Below, piece after piece: positions 18,792-27,005 of a stretch of DNA of 64,000 nucleotides. The notes under the pieces are model-generated. The model saw nothing but the letters and a program-made list of their open reading frames with translations. It had not been told where the DNA came from and did no database searches. Each line of letters begins with the position of its first letter. Positions within the stretch are counted from its first letter, which is position 1. The translations under genes were made by a program, and so were the position numbers. Source of the stretch: CAZDWZ01 sp964509425. Its GTDB lineage: Bacteria > Bdellovibrionota_C > UBA2361 > SZUA-149 > CAZDWZ01. The stretch is from contig CAZDWZ010000005.1 of the NCBI GenBank assembly GCA_964509425.1, positions 186,001 to 250,000 of the forward strand, written 5' to 3'.

Positions 18792-19499
18792 ATGAAGGCA
18801 TTGGTTGCGCGGGCGTTAGCGAAGCGGGTGAAAGACGGCGATATTCTCGGACTCGGGTCCGGAACGACGGTCGAGCTTGCCGTTGATCAAATCGGACAGC
18901 GAATCGCCCGTGAGAACATCCGTGTCTCCGTTGTGCCCACGAGTTATCGTATCGCCACGGTCGCGGAAGCCAGCGGTCTCCAGGTTCTCGCGCCGAGCTT
19001 TAGCAAGGAGCTTGATTGGGGTTTCGACGGTGCCGACGAAATAGACGATGCATTCAACGTCATCAAGGGCCGCGGAGCCGCGATGCTGCTCGAGAAGATC
19101 GTCGCCCGCCGCGTGAAAGAGTTCGTAATCATTGCCTCGGAAGAGAAGATGGTCAGTCGGCTTGGCACCCGGGTGCCCGTGCCGGTCGAGGCAGTGCCCG
19201 AAGCCGTTGATATCGTGAAGGCCGGACTCAGCGCACTCGGGGCCAGAGAATTGGTCATCCGCGAAGCCAGCAATAAGTACGGTCCGATCATCACGGAGCA
19301 CGGAAATGTCGTCATCGACGCATGGTTCGACAACATCGAGCCGAAGCTCGAGCTTGAGATCAAAACCATCACCGGGGTTGTTGAAAGCGGACTGTTCATC
19401 GGCTTCGCACAAGAGATCCTCATTGCGAAGGCGGACGGCGTCTGGTCGAAAAAGCGGAAGAACGGAAAAGTTGTCGAAGAGCTGATCGAAAAGCCGTAG
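18792..19499 (+). CDS. rpiA: Ribose-5-phosphate isomerase A
   Basis: Interconverts ribose 5-phosphate and ribulose 5-phosphate in the pentose phosphate pathway. The motifs LGLGSGTTVELAVDQIG, the DGADEID motif that carries the active-site acids, KGRGAAMLLEKIVA and SNKYGPIITEHGNVVIDAWF are all present. I choose the ATG at 18792, with GAGG nine bases before it, giving 235 residues, close to the family norm; the frame is open to 18666 but the extra residues are unlike RpiA. It is divergent from the tRNA-binding-domain/tatD pair. It may supply pentose substrates to the split transketolase, but nothing in the layout ties them. Confidence 0.95.
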   Translation: MKALVARALAKRVKDGDILGLGSGTTVELAVDQIGQRIARENIRVSVVPTSYRIATVAEASGLQVLAPSFSKELDWGFDGADEIDDAFNVIKGRGAAMLLEKIVARRVKEFVIIASEEKMVSRLGTRVPVPVEAVPEAVDIVKAGLSALGARELVIREASNKYGPIITEHGNVVIDAWFDNIEPKLELEIKTITGVVESGLFIGFAQEILIAKADGVWSKKRKNGKVVEELIEKP

Positions 19500-19726
19500 C
19501 TTTCTGGCCGACTCCAATCCGCAGCTCATCTCGAAAATACTCAGTTCCCTCCTAGCCTTCCGACATCGGCATCCCCGGCATCCCTGAATAGGGAGTCGGT
19601 GTTCCGCTTTTGCCGGGCATCGACCTGCCCGTCGGGGTTTCGGTCAGTGTCGCTGTTCCCGTCGAGGCCGGGAGCGGAGAGACTATCAGTGGAGGAAGAC
19701 TGTTTGGTGCTCGGAGAAAATACCAA

Positions 19727-21229
19727 TCAGCAGCCGAAATTCATCGCGTGCTCAGACGGCGCGAAATCATCCGTGAAGAAAAACGGAGGTGGTGCAAGCT
19801 CCGTCTTCAGCTCCTGCTGGAGAAGTGTTTGAACGACGGTGTCGTTCGGAATTTCACGTTCAGCGAGCTTCCCGCGCTTAGCGATGATTACGACATTCTG
19901 CATCGCCGTGGTATCGAGCGTCGGGTTCGCGCGGTAGGCGTTTACCTTCGGGAAAATGCGCTTCAAGCTGTGATAAAACTGCCGCAACAAGCAGGTCTTC
20001 GGACCCTCTGCGGTGGTTATGACATTCACGACCACCATGCCGTCTTCGGTGACGGAGGCTGAGAGCGACTGCAAAAACTCCTGGCTCGTCAGGTGAAACG
20101 GAATATTCGCGGCAGACGTATACGCGTCTGCAAAGGCAATGTCGTATTTTTCCTCAGGACCGGCATTTGACACCCGGTTCAGAGTCATTCTCGCATCCTC
20201 GTCGAATATTTTCGTATTTGCAGAATCGCGGAAGGAAAAATATTTCCGAGCCACTTCAGTAATCCCCGGATCGAGCTCGACGATGTCGAGCTTGAGCTGG
20301 GGATAGTGGGCGATGACATGTTTCGGAAAAGAGTATCCGCCGCCGCCAATGATGATTCCGCGCTTTGCTTCCGGAAAGAGCCGGAGCGCAAGATCGAAGA
20401 ACTTCAAATATTCCACCGCGAGCTCGTCGGGTTTGTCGCGATCCATGATCGACTGGGAGCCTTCAGGACCGGTGCTCAGTATCCGGAGTCTCTTTCCTGT
20501 CTTTTCGTCGGTCATGTCGACGACCATCACCCGTTGATAGGCAGTGTCGAGGTCCGTCACTCCTTTCTCCAAAAGCGCGTGAGCATACACACCGAGCATC
20601 TGGTGAACCGCAAACAGCGCGCCGATGAGAATCAGCTTCACGGGGAGTTTCGCGGTGAAGTGAGCGAGCAGTGAGCAACCGGCAAGCAGGGCCGCGATGC
20701 TCATCAAGGTGTGAGTCGTACCGATTTTTGCCAACAAGAAGAATCCAAGGAGGAAAGTTCCCGCGATGCTTCCGAGCGTCGAGCATGCCGAGAGGAGTCC
20801 GACTGAACGCCCAGACGACTCGAGGGAATGAATGGACAGCCGGAGCGCATGGGGCGAGACCATCCCGAGAGCCACACTTGGCGGACCAAAGAGAATGACC
20901 GCGGAGAGGAGCGCCGCGAGGCGGACATCAAGGTTCAAGGCCAGGAGGGCCAGGAGGATCGGCGGGCTGAGAACGGGGATCATGGCCGTTAACGCACTGG
21001 CAACGATGAGGATTATGGAGAGGTTTGCGTAGGAAGGGGAGCGGTCGGCGATAACGCCGCCCCACCAATAGCCCGCGCTGAGCGCCGCCAAAATGGCGCC
21101 GATAAGGCTGGTCCAAACGAAAATCGAGCTCCCGATAACGGGTGCAAGCACCCGAGAACCGCAAAGCTCCAACATCATGACACAGGCCCCTGAAAGGAAA
21201 ACGATAGCCGCGAGGCGGATCTGGTTCAT
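19727..21229 (-). CDS. Membrane-fused spermidine synthase-like protein
   Basis: A 500-residue protein. The N-terminal 220 residues form about seven to eight membrane helices, beginning FLSGACVMMLELCGSRVLAP, typical of the SpeE-like proteins with an MFS-like front. The C-terminal half is a spermidine-synthase fold: RGIIIGGGGYSFPKHVIAHY is the nucleotide/aminopropyl-donor site and VELDPGITEVA the acidic loop, then DEDARMTLN and FADAYTSA. In this branch true polyamine synthesis is uncertain; many members lack known substrates. It stands alone between rpiA and the DUF177 gene, convergent with the former. The ATG at 21229 directly starts the first helix. Confidence 0.85.
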   Translation of the reverse strand: MNQIRLAAIVFLSGACVMMLELCGSRVLAPVIGSSIFVWTSLIGAILAALSAGYWWGGVIADRSPSYANLSIILIVASALTAMIPVLSPPILLALLALNLDVRLAALLSAVILFGPPSVALGMVSPHALRLSIHSLESSGRSVGLLSACSTLGSIAGTFLLGFFLLAKIGTTHTLMSIAALLAGCSLLAHFTAKLPVKLILIGALFAVHQMLGVYAHALLEKGVTDLDTAYQRVMVVDMTDEKTGKRLRILSTGPEGSQSIMDRDKPDELAVEYLKFFDLALRLFPEAKRGIIIGGGGYSFPKHVIAHYPQLKLDIVELDPGITEVARKYFSFRDSANTKIFDEDARMTLNRVSNAGPEEKYDIAFADAYTSAANIPFHLTSQEFLQSLSASVTEDGMVVVNVITTAEGPKTCLLRQFYHSLKRIFPKVNAYRANPTLDTTAMQNVVIIAKRGKLAEREIPNDTVVQTLLQQELKTELAPPPFFFTDDFAPSEHAMNFGC

Positions 21230-21297
21230 GAAACCTCGTTAGTTTGCAAGAATTCGAATCGCTTATATGATGGAAGCACAAACTGCACCCGGATATT

Positions 21298-21876
21298 ATG
21301 AAGATTCGTATCTCCGACATTACCCATGAAGGGTGTCCCGCCGAATTCGAGCTTGACCGCGAAGCGGTGACGCGACGAGCGTCGCTTGCCGATTCTCCCG
21401 AGCTGGAAACTTCACCAACGAAGAAGGGTTCGACGCCGCACGTTGACGCACCGGGATACCGTTTCCCCGAAAATCCTCAAGTACGATTTGACCTTACGTC
21501 AGACGGCGGAACGGTTCTTTTGCGTGGGCAAGTGACCGGCCGCTTTGTTTCATCGTGCGCCCGTTGCGCTGAGGCGACCAAGCAGGAGCTTGATGTGCCG
21601 GTCGATATGGTGCTGAAGCCCGATACTCAAAAGTCGGAGGACGAGCCGGAGGACGTGAATTTTGGTTATTACCACGGCGAGGAAATCGACTGCGGGGCGG
21701 TTGCCGAGGAGGCGCTGATGCTCAGTCTGCCGTTTGTCGTCATCTGCCGCGAAGAATGTCGAGGACTCTGTCCGAGCTGTGGGGCGAATCTCAATCTCGG
21801 GGACTGCGGCTGCGAGAAGGATAAAGGCTTCGAAAGCCCGTTTAGTATCCTAAAGGACATGAAAATACTGCAGTAA
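21298..21876 (+). CDS. DUF177/YceD family protein
   Basis: A 192-residue relative of YceD, which in many bacteria sits just before rpmF and is linked to 23S rRNA metabolism. The family core is visible: VLLRGQVTGRFVSSCARCAE and the C-terminal VICREECRGLCPSCGANLN. The Cys pairs (SCARC, CREEC, CPSC) probably bind a metal. The position upstream of rpmF-plsX-fabG-acpP is the classical context. Residues 30-55 form a polar insertion absent from short homologues. The gene is separated from rpmF by a repeat-bearing gap of about 285 bases, more than is usual. Confidence 0.88.
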   Translation: MKIRISDITHEGCPAEFELDREAVTRRASLADSPELETSPTKKGSTPHVDAPGYRFPENPQVRFDLTSDGGTVLLRGQVTGRFVSSCARCAEATKQELDVPVDMVLKPDTQKSEDEPEDVNFGYYHGEEIDCGAVAEEALMLSLPFVVICREECRGLCPSCGANLNLGDCGCEKDKGFESPFSILKDMKILQ

Positions 21877-21903
21877 TTGCAGGTTGCCGCTCCTCCAAAG
21901 TCC

Positions 21904-21989
21904 ACCTCTGCGTCCTTCGCGCCCTCTGCGGTTGCATTTCAATATAGAACTTCAAAAGCACCCGCCAAGGACGCGGAGGACGCAGAGGT
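21904..21989. repeat. Dispersed CTCTG-type inverted repeat, copy 3
   Basis: Left arm ACCTCTGCGTCCTTCGCG at 21903 onwards is mirrored by CGCGGAGGACGCAGAGGT ending near 21990, around a TTGCATTT/AT-rich centre like copy 1. It lies between the DUF177 gene and rpmF. Its transcript would fold into a long hairpin that might influence expression of the ribosomal and lipid genes downstream. Confidence 0.75.
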
Positions 21990-22161
21990 GTTTACGAAGA
22001 GGTATTAAACTCAGTGTCCCGCCCTTGTGTTTGCCCCCGAGTTTCCCTATAACGATGCCCGCTTTTGTGGCTCGGCAAATTATGCCGGCTGAGTACGGCT
22101 GACCCCGCTTTCGGGCCGAGTTAAGTCACATAAGCTCCAGATTTCGTTAATGTGAGGTCAT

Positions 22162-22347
22162 ATGCAGGCTCCCAAGAGAAAGACTTCAAAATCAGTGCGT
22201 AACATGCGCCGGTCGCATCACGCGCTCTCCCCTCGGCGGTCATCGACCTGCCCGAAGTGCGGTGAGCCGGTGCTGCCTCATCATGTTTGTCTAAGTTGCG
22301 GCCACTATCGAGGCCGGAAGCTGATTGAAGCTGAAGTTCGCGAATAG
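22162..22347 (+). CDS. rpmF: Large ribosomal subunit protein bL32
   Basis: A 61-residue ribosomal protein. The basic N-terminus (APKRKTSKSVRNMRRSHHAL) is typical and the two Cys pairs in CPKCGEPVLPHHVCLSCGHY form the zinc-ribbon of the zinc-binding type of L32. The length is normal. The DUF177-rpmF-plsX-fabG-acpP order is conserved in many bacteria and supports the call. Confidence 0.97.
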   Translation: MQAPKRKTSKSVRNMRRSHHALSPRRSSTCPKCGEPVLPHHVCLSCGHYRGRKLIEAEVRE

Positions 22348-22422
22348 GTTCCTCTAAAGTAAAGTCCTGCAAGGCCTACTGGATTGTTCCGGCTGAGCCC
22401 TGCAAGGAGATTGCTTCGCCTA

Positions 22423-23667
22423 ATGGAAACCAACGGCCATTTGCCCGCTCACCGTCTGTCGGACTCCCTCACGGGGGATGCCGGCTTGCCCATCGCGGTT
22501 GACGTGATGGGAGGAGATCATGGTCTCGGCGTCCAGGTCGAAGGGGCGGTCCAAGCCTATAAAGAATTCGGTGCTAAATCCGTCCTTGTCGGCACGGAAA
22601 CGGACATCCGCGCGAAGCTCGATGCTCTCGGCGCCTCGAACCTTCCCATCATCGTTCAGCATGCGCCCGAAGTGATCACGATGGAGGACACACCGGCAAA
22701 AGCCGTCCGGCGGAAGCCTCAGGCGTCCCTTTGTGTCGCCTACAATCTTGTTCAGAACGGCCAGGCATGCGCGATTTTAAGCGCCGGAAACTCCGGTGCG
22801 ATGATGGCAGCAGGCCGGATTTTCTGCGGTCTGCTTCCGGGTATCGAGCGCCCGGCGATAGCGACTCTCCTTCCCGTTCTCGGCGACAGGAAGCCGAACG
22901 TCATTTTGGATTCCGGTGCGAACGTCGATTGTCACGCTCAGAACCTTGTGCAGTTTGCCATCATGGGAGCGGTGTATTGTAACTCCCTCTTTCAGGTTGA
23001 GCGTCCCAAGGTTGCGTTACTCTCAAACGGAACCGAGCCGTCAAAAGGCACGGATCTTTTACGCGCGGCATCCATGTTTCTCTCCCGGAGCGATGCGATA
23101 AACTTCGTGGGCTATGTCGAAGGCCGCGAAGTCGCGACGAACCATGCCGACGTCATTGTCTGCGACGGCTTTGTCGGGAACGTTCTGCTCAAATCCATGG
23201 AAGGCTGCGTTCGCCTTATTTTCGACCAGCTTATTCATGAGAGCCGAAAGGGCTTCATGAGAAAGCTCGGTCTTGCGCTTTCCCGTGGCGCGTACAAAGA
23301 AGTATTTTCGGAGAAGTTCGATTATACGGCTCACGGCGGCGCGCCGCTGCTCGGCCTTCAAAAACTCGCCATCGTGCTCCACGGAAGTTCCGGCAACCGC
23401 GCGGTGAAAAACGCAATTCGCGTTGCGGACTCTTTCGTGCGCGGCCGGATGCTTGATAAGATCACACTCCAGTTGTCGCAGCTCGAAGAACAGATTCCAG
23501 AGTTCGAAGGAGAAATTCTCTCCGGTGTATTTTCGAAAAACGAAGTCCTCTCACTCGGAAAAAAAAGACGAATGATTGACGGCGGCGACGCACTCGTGGT
23601 CGAGAGAAACACCGTTCAAATGGAAGCGGTCGCCGCGACTCCGGCGTCTGAGGTGAGCGACGAGTAG
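22423..23667 (+). CDS. plsX: Phosphate acyltransferase PlsX
   Basis: Makes acyl-phosphate from acyl-ACP for phospholipid synthesis. The hallmark IAVDVMGGDHGL near residue 26 and SLCVAYNLVQNGQACAILSAGNSGAMMA follow the family, with DSGANVDC and SNGTEPSKGTDLLRAA later. I use the ATG at 22423 with AGGAG at 22405; a leading extension of 24 residues precedes the core. At 414 residues it is longer than the usual 330-350 because of a C-terminal tail of about 70 residues rich in Glu, Val and Ala. The stop codon lies at the first base of a 151-bp repeat element (23665), so the tail's end may owe its sequence to that insertion. Confidence 0.93.
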   Translation: METNGHLPAHRLSDSLTGDAGLPIAVDVMGGDHGLGVQVEGAVQAYKEFGAKSVLVGTETDIRAKLDALGASNLPIIVQHAPEVITMEDTPAKAVRRKPQASLCVAYNLVQNGQACAILSAGNSGAMMAAGRIFCGLLPGIERPAIATLLPVLGDRKPNVILDSGANVDCHAQNLVQFAIMGAVYCNSLFQVERPKVALLSNGTEPSKGTDLLRAASMFLSRSDAINFVGYVEGREVATNHADVIVCDGFVGNVLLKSMEGCVRLIFDQLIHESRKGFMRKLGLALSRGAYKEVFSEKFDYTAHGGAPLLGLQKLAIVLHGSSGNRAVKNAIRVADSFVRGRMLDKITLQLSQLEEQIPEFEGEILSGVFSKNEVLSLGKKRRMIDGGDALVVERNTVQMEAVAATPASEVSDE

Positions 23668-23815
23668 TGCCGCATCCGCAAAATAAACTGCCAGAGGTAG
23701 TTTATTTTGTGCGGCACGCGAGGCTCAGCCGAGCCAGCAAGATCTAGTGAATCGTTCGCCACGGGCAAACGGTGCAAGGCGCGGTTTGATAAATAATTTC
23801 CTGAACGGAACGTAG
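23665..23815 (+). repeat. CTAG-family structured repeat, copy 1 (plsX-fabG gap)
   Basis: Starts TAGTGCCGCATCCGC and ends GAACGTAG. An internal CTAGTG divides it into two parts. Part one is a strong hairpin (AAAATAAACT paired with AGTTTATTTT) followed by the conserved GCGAGG(N)CAGCCGAGCCAG block. Part two forms a second, weaker hairpin that starts CTAGTGAATCGTTC and ends GAACGGAACGTAG. It ends four bases before the fabG start. Related copies lie at 24715 and 52804. Confidence 0.8.
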
Positions 23816-23819
23816 TCAA

Positions 23820-24599
23820 ATGACGGAAAAAATCTCACGCCCTCAATTTCTCGCCGGTCAAACCGCTCTCGTAACGGGCGGTTCGCGAGGCATCGGTCGA
23901 TCGATCTGTGAAGTGCTCTGGCAATATGGCGCCTCCGTCGCCGTGAACTACGCGAAGAATGCGTCGGCTGCCGAGGGGCTCGTTGCCGAGCTGCAAAGTG
24001 CGCCGGTCCAGCCGAATCAAAAAGCGTTTGCGATAAGCTTCGACGTCGGAAACGAAGAAGCCGTCGACACCGGAATCAAGGCAGTTCTCGCGCAGTTCCC
24101 ATCGATCGATATTCTCGTGAACAACGCGGGCGTGGCGATCGACGGACTTCTCGTCCGGACGAAGGGAGAGGAATGGCACAGAACCATTGAAACCAACCTT
24201 TCGAGCTGTTTTTACTGCGCGAAAGCCGTCGCAAAAGGCATGATGAAGGCCCGTCGCGGCAGAATAATAAATATAAGCTCGGTTGTTGGAGAGATGGGAA
24301 ATGCCGGCCAGGTCTCGTACTCGGCGTCTAAGGCAGGCATCTTCGGACTGACAAAAACGCTGGCCAAGGAGCTTGGGAGCCGGGGTATTACAGTCAACGC
24401 CGTTGCCCCGGGGTTCATCGAAACCGACATGACCGCGGAAATGACGGAAGATCAAAAGGCGGCTCTCCTCGGAGCAGTCGCCCTGGGTCGTCTGGGAAAA
24501 CCGGAGGAAGTGGCTGAGTTGGTTGCATTTCTTTCTGGCCCAGGGGCTGCGTATATAACGGGTCAGATTCTGGGAGTGAACGGCGGTCTCTACATGTAG
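23820..24599 (+). CDS. fabG: 3-oxoacyl-ACP reductase
   Basis: A 259-residue short-chain dehydrogenase of fatty acid elongation. The NADP motif TGGSRGIGRSI, the NNAG motif in VNNAGVAIDG, the catalytic Ser in NISSVVG, the YSASKAG Tyr-Lys pair and the late APGFIETDMTA are all present. Length and the order plsX-fabG-acpP agree with FabG rather than another SDR. The ATG follows a structured repeat by only four bases; a Shine-Dalgarno motif is not evident, so the 5' structure could affect translation. Confidence 0.94.
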   Translation: MTEKISRPQFLAGQTALVTGGSRGIGRSICEVLWQYGASVAVNYAKNASAAEGLVAELQSAPVQPNQKAFAISFDVGNEEAVDTGIKAVLAQFPSIDILVNNAGVAIDGLLVRTKGEEWHRTIETNLSSCFYCAKAVAKGMMKARRGRIINISSVVGEMGNAGQVSYSASKAGIFGLTKTLAKELGSRGITVNAVAPGFIETDMTAEMTEDQKAALLGAVALGRLGKPEEVAELVAFLSGPGAAYITGQILGVNGGLYM

Positions 24600-24714
24600 C
24601 TTTGGGGGGAAACGGACCGTAAGGCGAGGCCTTTCTACTGTTGATCTTCAAGGCATTTTGTAGTTTGTAACCTGGGCGGCTCAACCTCGGAGCGGAATTC
24701 GCCCCGAATTACAG

Positions 24715-24888
24715 CTAGTGCCGCGTCCGCAAAATAAACTCCTCGAGGGAGTTTATTTTGTGAGATACGCGAGGCAAAGCCGAGCCAGGAAATGTCTAGT
24801 GTGCCGTTCGCCAGTGGAGAACGGTGCGAAGCGCAGTGTGATAGTGCGAAGCGCAGTGTGATAGATGATTTCCTGCACGGAGCACTAG
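24715..24888 (+). repeat. CTAG-family structured repeat, copy 2 (fabG-acpP gap)
   Basis: Runs from CTAGTGCCGCGTCCGC to GGAGCACTAG, with inverted ends CTAGTG/CACTAG. The first hairpin is CAAAATAAACTCC-TCGA-GGGAGTTTATTTTG, nearly perfect. An internal CTAGTG starts part two. The 20-bp unit GTGCGAAGCGCAGTGTGATA is tandemly repeated twice inside part two, which makes this copy longer than the others. It lies 129 bases upstream of acpP. Confidence 0.82.
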
Positions 24889-25017
24889 GTAAGTTCTGGA
24901 TTAGATCGATTGGTTGAACTGAAATGAATGGGCGCTGCGTGTTTAAGGCGCCGACAATTATACAGAAAAACAGTTTGAATATTAAGGTAGTGCCTAGGAC
25001 ACTTAAGGAGAAGAGGA

Positions 25018-25260
25018 ATGTCTAGTTCGGATACGAATGAAAGAGTAAAAGCGATCATCGTTGAGCAGCTTGGAGTACCAACGGAAGAAGTGATTGAGTC
25101 GGCATCCTTCATCGAAGACCTCGGCGCTGATTCGTTGGATATCGTCGAGCTCGTGATGGCGCTCGAAGAAGAATACGACATCGAAATCTCCGACGAGGAT
25201 GCTGAAAAGATCCAGACCGTAGGGGATGCGATTAACTATATCCAAGAGCATAGTGCCTAG
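25018..25260 (+). CDS. acpP: Acyl carrier protein
   Basis: An 80-residue acidic protein that carries growing acyl chains on a phosphopantetheine arm. The attachment Ser is in GADSLDIVELVMALE near residue 40, and the surrounding acidic helices (EEEYDIEISDEDAEKI) are typical. AAGGAG lies about nine bases before the ATG. fabF, which normally follows acpP, is not here; nrdR comes next. Confidence 0.97.
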   Translation: MSSSDTNERVKAIIVEQLGVPTEEVIESASFIEDLGADSLDIVELVMALEEEYDIEISDEDAEKIQTVGDAINYIQEHSA

Positions 25261-25400
25261 AACCTCGTTTCCAGTCGGGTTCGTTTGGCCGGCTGCCAGA
25301 GACCATATGGTGCTGGTTAGCGGGGCGCCGGAAGGTCTGCCGGAAAGTCTTCGGTGCAGAATCCATACCGACTCCTGGAAACAAGAGGCTACACTGTTTA

Positions 25401-25469
25401 GGCGCCGCTTCGGAGTTTCGTCTGCTGCATTTTTGCAGCGGAGAACTTCGAGGGCGGCGTTTTTATTTT
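25401..25469 (+). terminator. Branched hairpin with T-tract after acpP
   Basis: GGCGCCGCTTCGGAGTT at 25401 pairs imperfectly with AACTTCGAGGGCGGCG ending at 25459, followed by TTTTTATTTT. A second hairpin (CTGCTGCA-TTTT-TGCAGCGG) sits inside the loop. This fits an intrinsic terminator for acpP placed before nrdR. The inner arm makes it more elaborate than usual, so a structured regulatory RNA is possible. Confidence 0.6.
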
Positions 25470-25494
25470 CAGGAATGGCTGCTAAAGGCGTCCT

Positions 25495-26061
25495 GTGAAA
25501 TGCCCCCGCTGTGAATCTACCAAGACTCGTGTTGTTGACTCTCGTGAAGGGGTTGACGGCAAAGCCGTTCGTCGGCGCCGGGAATGCGAATCCTGCGAAT
25601 TCCGTTTCACCACTTTCGAGCGCATCGAAGAAAGTCTGCCGATGGTCGTGAAAAAAGGCGGGCAGCGTGAGTCTTTCGATCGCTACAAAATTTTGAACGG
25701 CCTGAAAAAAGCGTGCGAGAAACGGCCGATAAGCGTTGTCGAGATGGAGGACGTCGTAAAGTCCATCGAGACAAGACTCCTCGAGCTCGGGCATAAAGAG
25801 GTGTCGAGTGAGTCGATAGGCGAGATGGTCATCGAGAAACTTCACGAACTCGATCAAGTGGCCTATGTGCGATTTGCCTCTGTCTATCGAGAGTTCTCTG
25901 ATGTCCGGGAGTTCATGGACGCGCTTCGATCCCTCGTGCAGGCCGGCGAGCGCCCGTCGAATGTCCTCTCCATCAGACCCAAACGCCGGGGAGCTGCTGC
26001 CTCCGACTCGGAGCCGCAGCAGGAACTCTTCCGCGACGGCTCGAAAAAAAGCGAAGAATGA
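25495..26061 (+). CDS. nrdR: Transcriptional repressor NrdR
   Basis: An ATP/dATP-sensing repressor of ribonucleotide reductase genes. The N-terminal zinc ribbon MKCPRCESTKTRVVDSRE with the second Cys pair in CESCEFRFTTFER is intact, and the ATP-cone region KKGGQRESFDRYKILNGLKKACEKRPIS follows. The GTG start gives 188 residues; the last 35 are a polar, charged extension beyond the usual length of about 150. NrdR often neighbours ribD, as here. The stop falls immediately before a long palindrome. Confidence 0.96.
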   Translation: MKCPRCESTKTRVVDSREGVDGKAVRRRRECESCEFRFTTFERIEESLPMVVKKGGQRESFDRYKILNGLKKACEKRPISVVEMEDVVKSIETRLLELGHKEVSSESIGEMVIEKLHELDQVAYVRFASVYREFSDVREFMDALRSLVQAGERPSNVLSIRPKRRGAAASDSEPQQELFRDGSKKSEE

Positions 26062-26062
26062 A

Positions 26063-26187
26063 CGTCAGTGCCCAGGTTTCCCCCATCCCTCGTTGGAATG
26101 ATTGGAAAGAATGCTCATTTACCTCAAGTAAACTCCGCTTTTTTCCAATCATTCCGCCTCGGCTGCGGGACAACCTGGGCACTGACG
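26063..26187. repeat. Nested perfect palindrome filling the nrdR-ribD gap
   Basis: CGTCAGTGCCCAGGTT at 26063-26078 is exactly mirrored at 26172-26187, and GGAATGATTGGAAA at 26095-26108 is exactly mirrored at 26142-26155. Both pairs are nested, so RNA or DNA could fold into one long two-part stem. It occupies the whole space between the nrdR stop (26061) and the ribD ATG (26189). Confidence 0.85.
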
Positions 26188-26188
26188 A

Positions 26189-27004
26189 ATGAAGGTGGAA
26201 GATGTGGACCGTGACGCCTATTTCATGAAGCGGGCCTTGGTGCTCGCACGTCGCGGAATCCCCGGCGTTTTTCCCAACCCGCCCGTCGGCGCGGTGGTGG
26301 TCTCCGAAGGAAAAATCGTCGGACGTGGATATCATCAACGCGCGGGCGAGTCCCATGCCGAGGTGTTTGCGCTTGCGGAAGCGGGCGAACGCGCTCGCGG
26401 CGGCACTCTCTACGTTACTTTGGAGCCTTGTAATCACCACGGACGAACGCCGCCATGCACCGAAGCGGTCCTCAAGGCCGGCGTGAGTCGGGTCGTGATC
26501 TCATGTCTCGATCCGAATCCGCAGGTCTCGGGTGGTGGGCGGGCTCGGCTCGAGGGGGCTGGAGTTCTGGTCTCGGACGGTTGCGAATCCGAGTCAGGTG
26601 AATCGCTGCTTCGAACCTGGAAGCACCGGGTGAAAAACGGGACCGCGTGCCGAGCAGTTGCCGTGGGGCGCTCGCTCGAAGGGAGATTTTTCGTGACCTC
26701 GCAGGAATGGACGGCGAGACTTTCTCCAGTCGCGAAACGGGTGCTCGAGCGACAGAAAAAATTCTTCGAAAAAGAAGGAGATTTTTCGCTCCCCGAAGGT
26801 CATTCCGTGAAACAGTTGCTGCGTCACACGCCGAACATCATTTTCGTATATATCCTCCCGATTTTTCTAGGAGAGCAAGGCGCATTTCTCGAGGGCCAAC
26901 AATCAGATGCGGCCGAAGTTTCCCCACAACTTCCGGGAATGCTACATCTGCTCAGTGTCCGGAAGTTGGGGCAAACTGCTCTTGCTGAATATGGAGTCCG
27001 CTGA
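26189..27004 (+). CDS. ribD: Riboflavin biosynthesis RibD, deaminase domain with eroded reductase domain
   Basis: The N-terminal 145 residues are an intact pyrimidine deaminase: NPPVGAVVV, the zinc ligands in SHAEVFAL and EPCNHHGRTPPC, then SCLDPNPQVSGGG. The reductase half, normally about 210 residues, is only about 120 here. It lacks a recognisable NADPH-binding core and keeps only weak echoes (GRSLEGRFFVTSQEW, FVYILPIFLGEQGAFLEG). The total of 271 residues compares with about 360 for full RibD. A hairpin sits inside its 3' end (26917-26977). Deamination is probably retained; reduction may be lost or supplied by another protein. The ATG lies directly after the nrdR-ribD palindrome and has no visible Shine-Dalgarno. 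Confidence 0.85.
   Translation: MKVEDVDRDAYFMKRALVLARRGIPGVFPNPPVGAVVVSEGKIVGRGYHQRAGESHAEVFALAEAGERARGGTLYVTLEPCNHHGRTPPCTEAVLKAGVSRVVISCLDPNPQVSGGGRARLEGAGVLVSDGCESESGESLLRTWKHRVKNGTACRAVAVGRSLEGRFFVTSQEWTARLSPVAKRVLERQKKFFEKEGDFSLPEGHSVKQLLRHTPNIIFVYILPIFLGEQGAFLEGQQSDAAEVSPQLPGMLHLLSVRKLGQTALAEYGVR
26917..26977. repeat. Inverted repeat inside the 3' end of ribD
   Basis: AGTTTCCCCACAACTTCCGG at 26917-26936 is mirrored by CCGGAAGTTGGGGCAAACT at 26959-26977 with a 22-base loop. The arms differ at one position and one gap. It lies wholly in the ribD reading frame, so it resembles a small palindromic insertion kept in frame. Confidence 0.75.
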
Positions 27005-27005
27005 A

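Noticed and set aside
26061..26190. FMN riboswitch upstream of ribD
   Set aside because: The region is filled by a simple nested palindrome and shows none of the conserved FMN-aptamer junction sequences.
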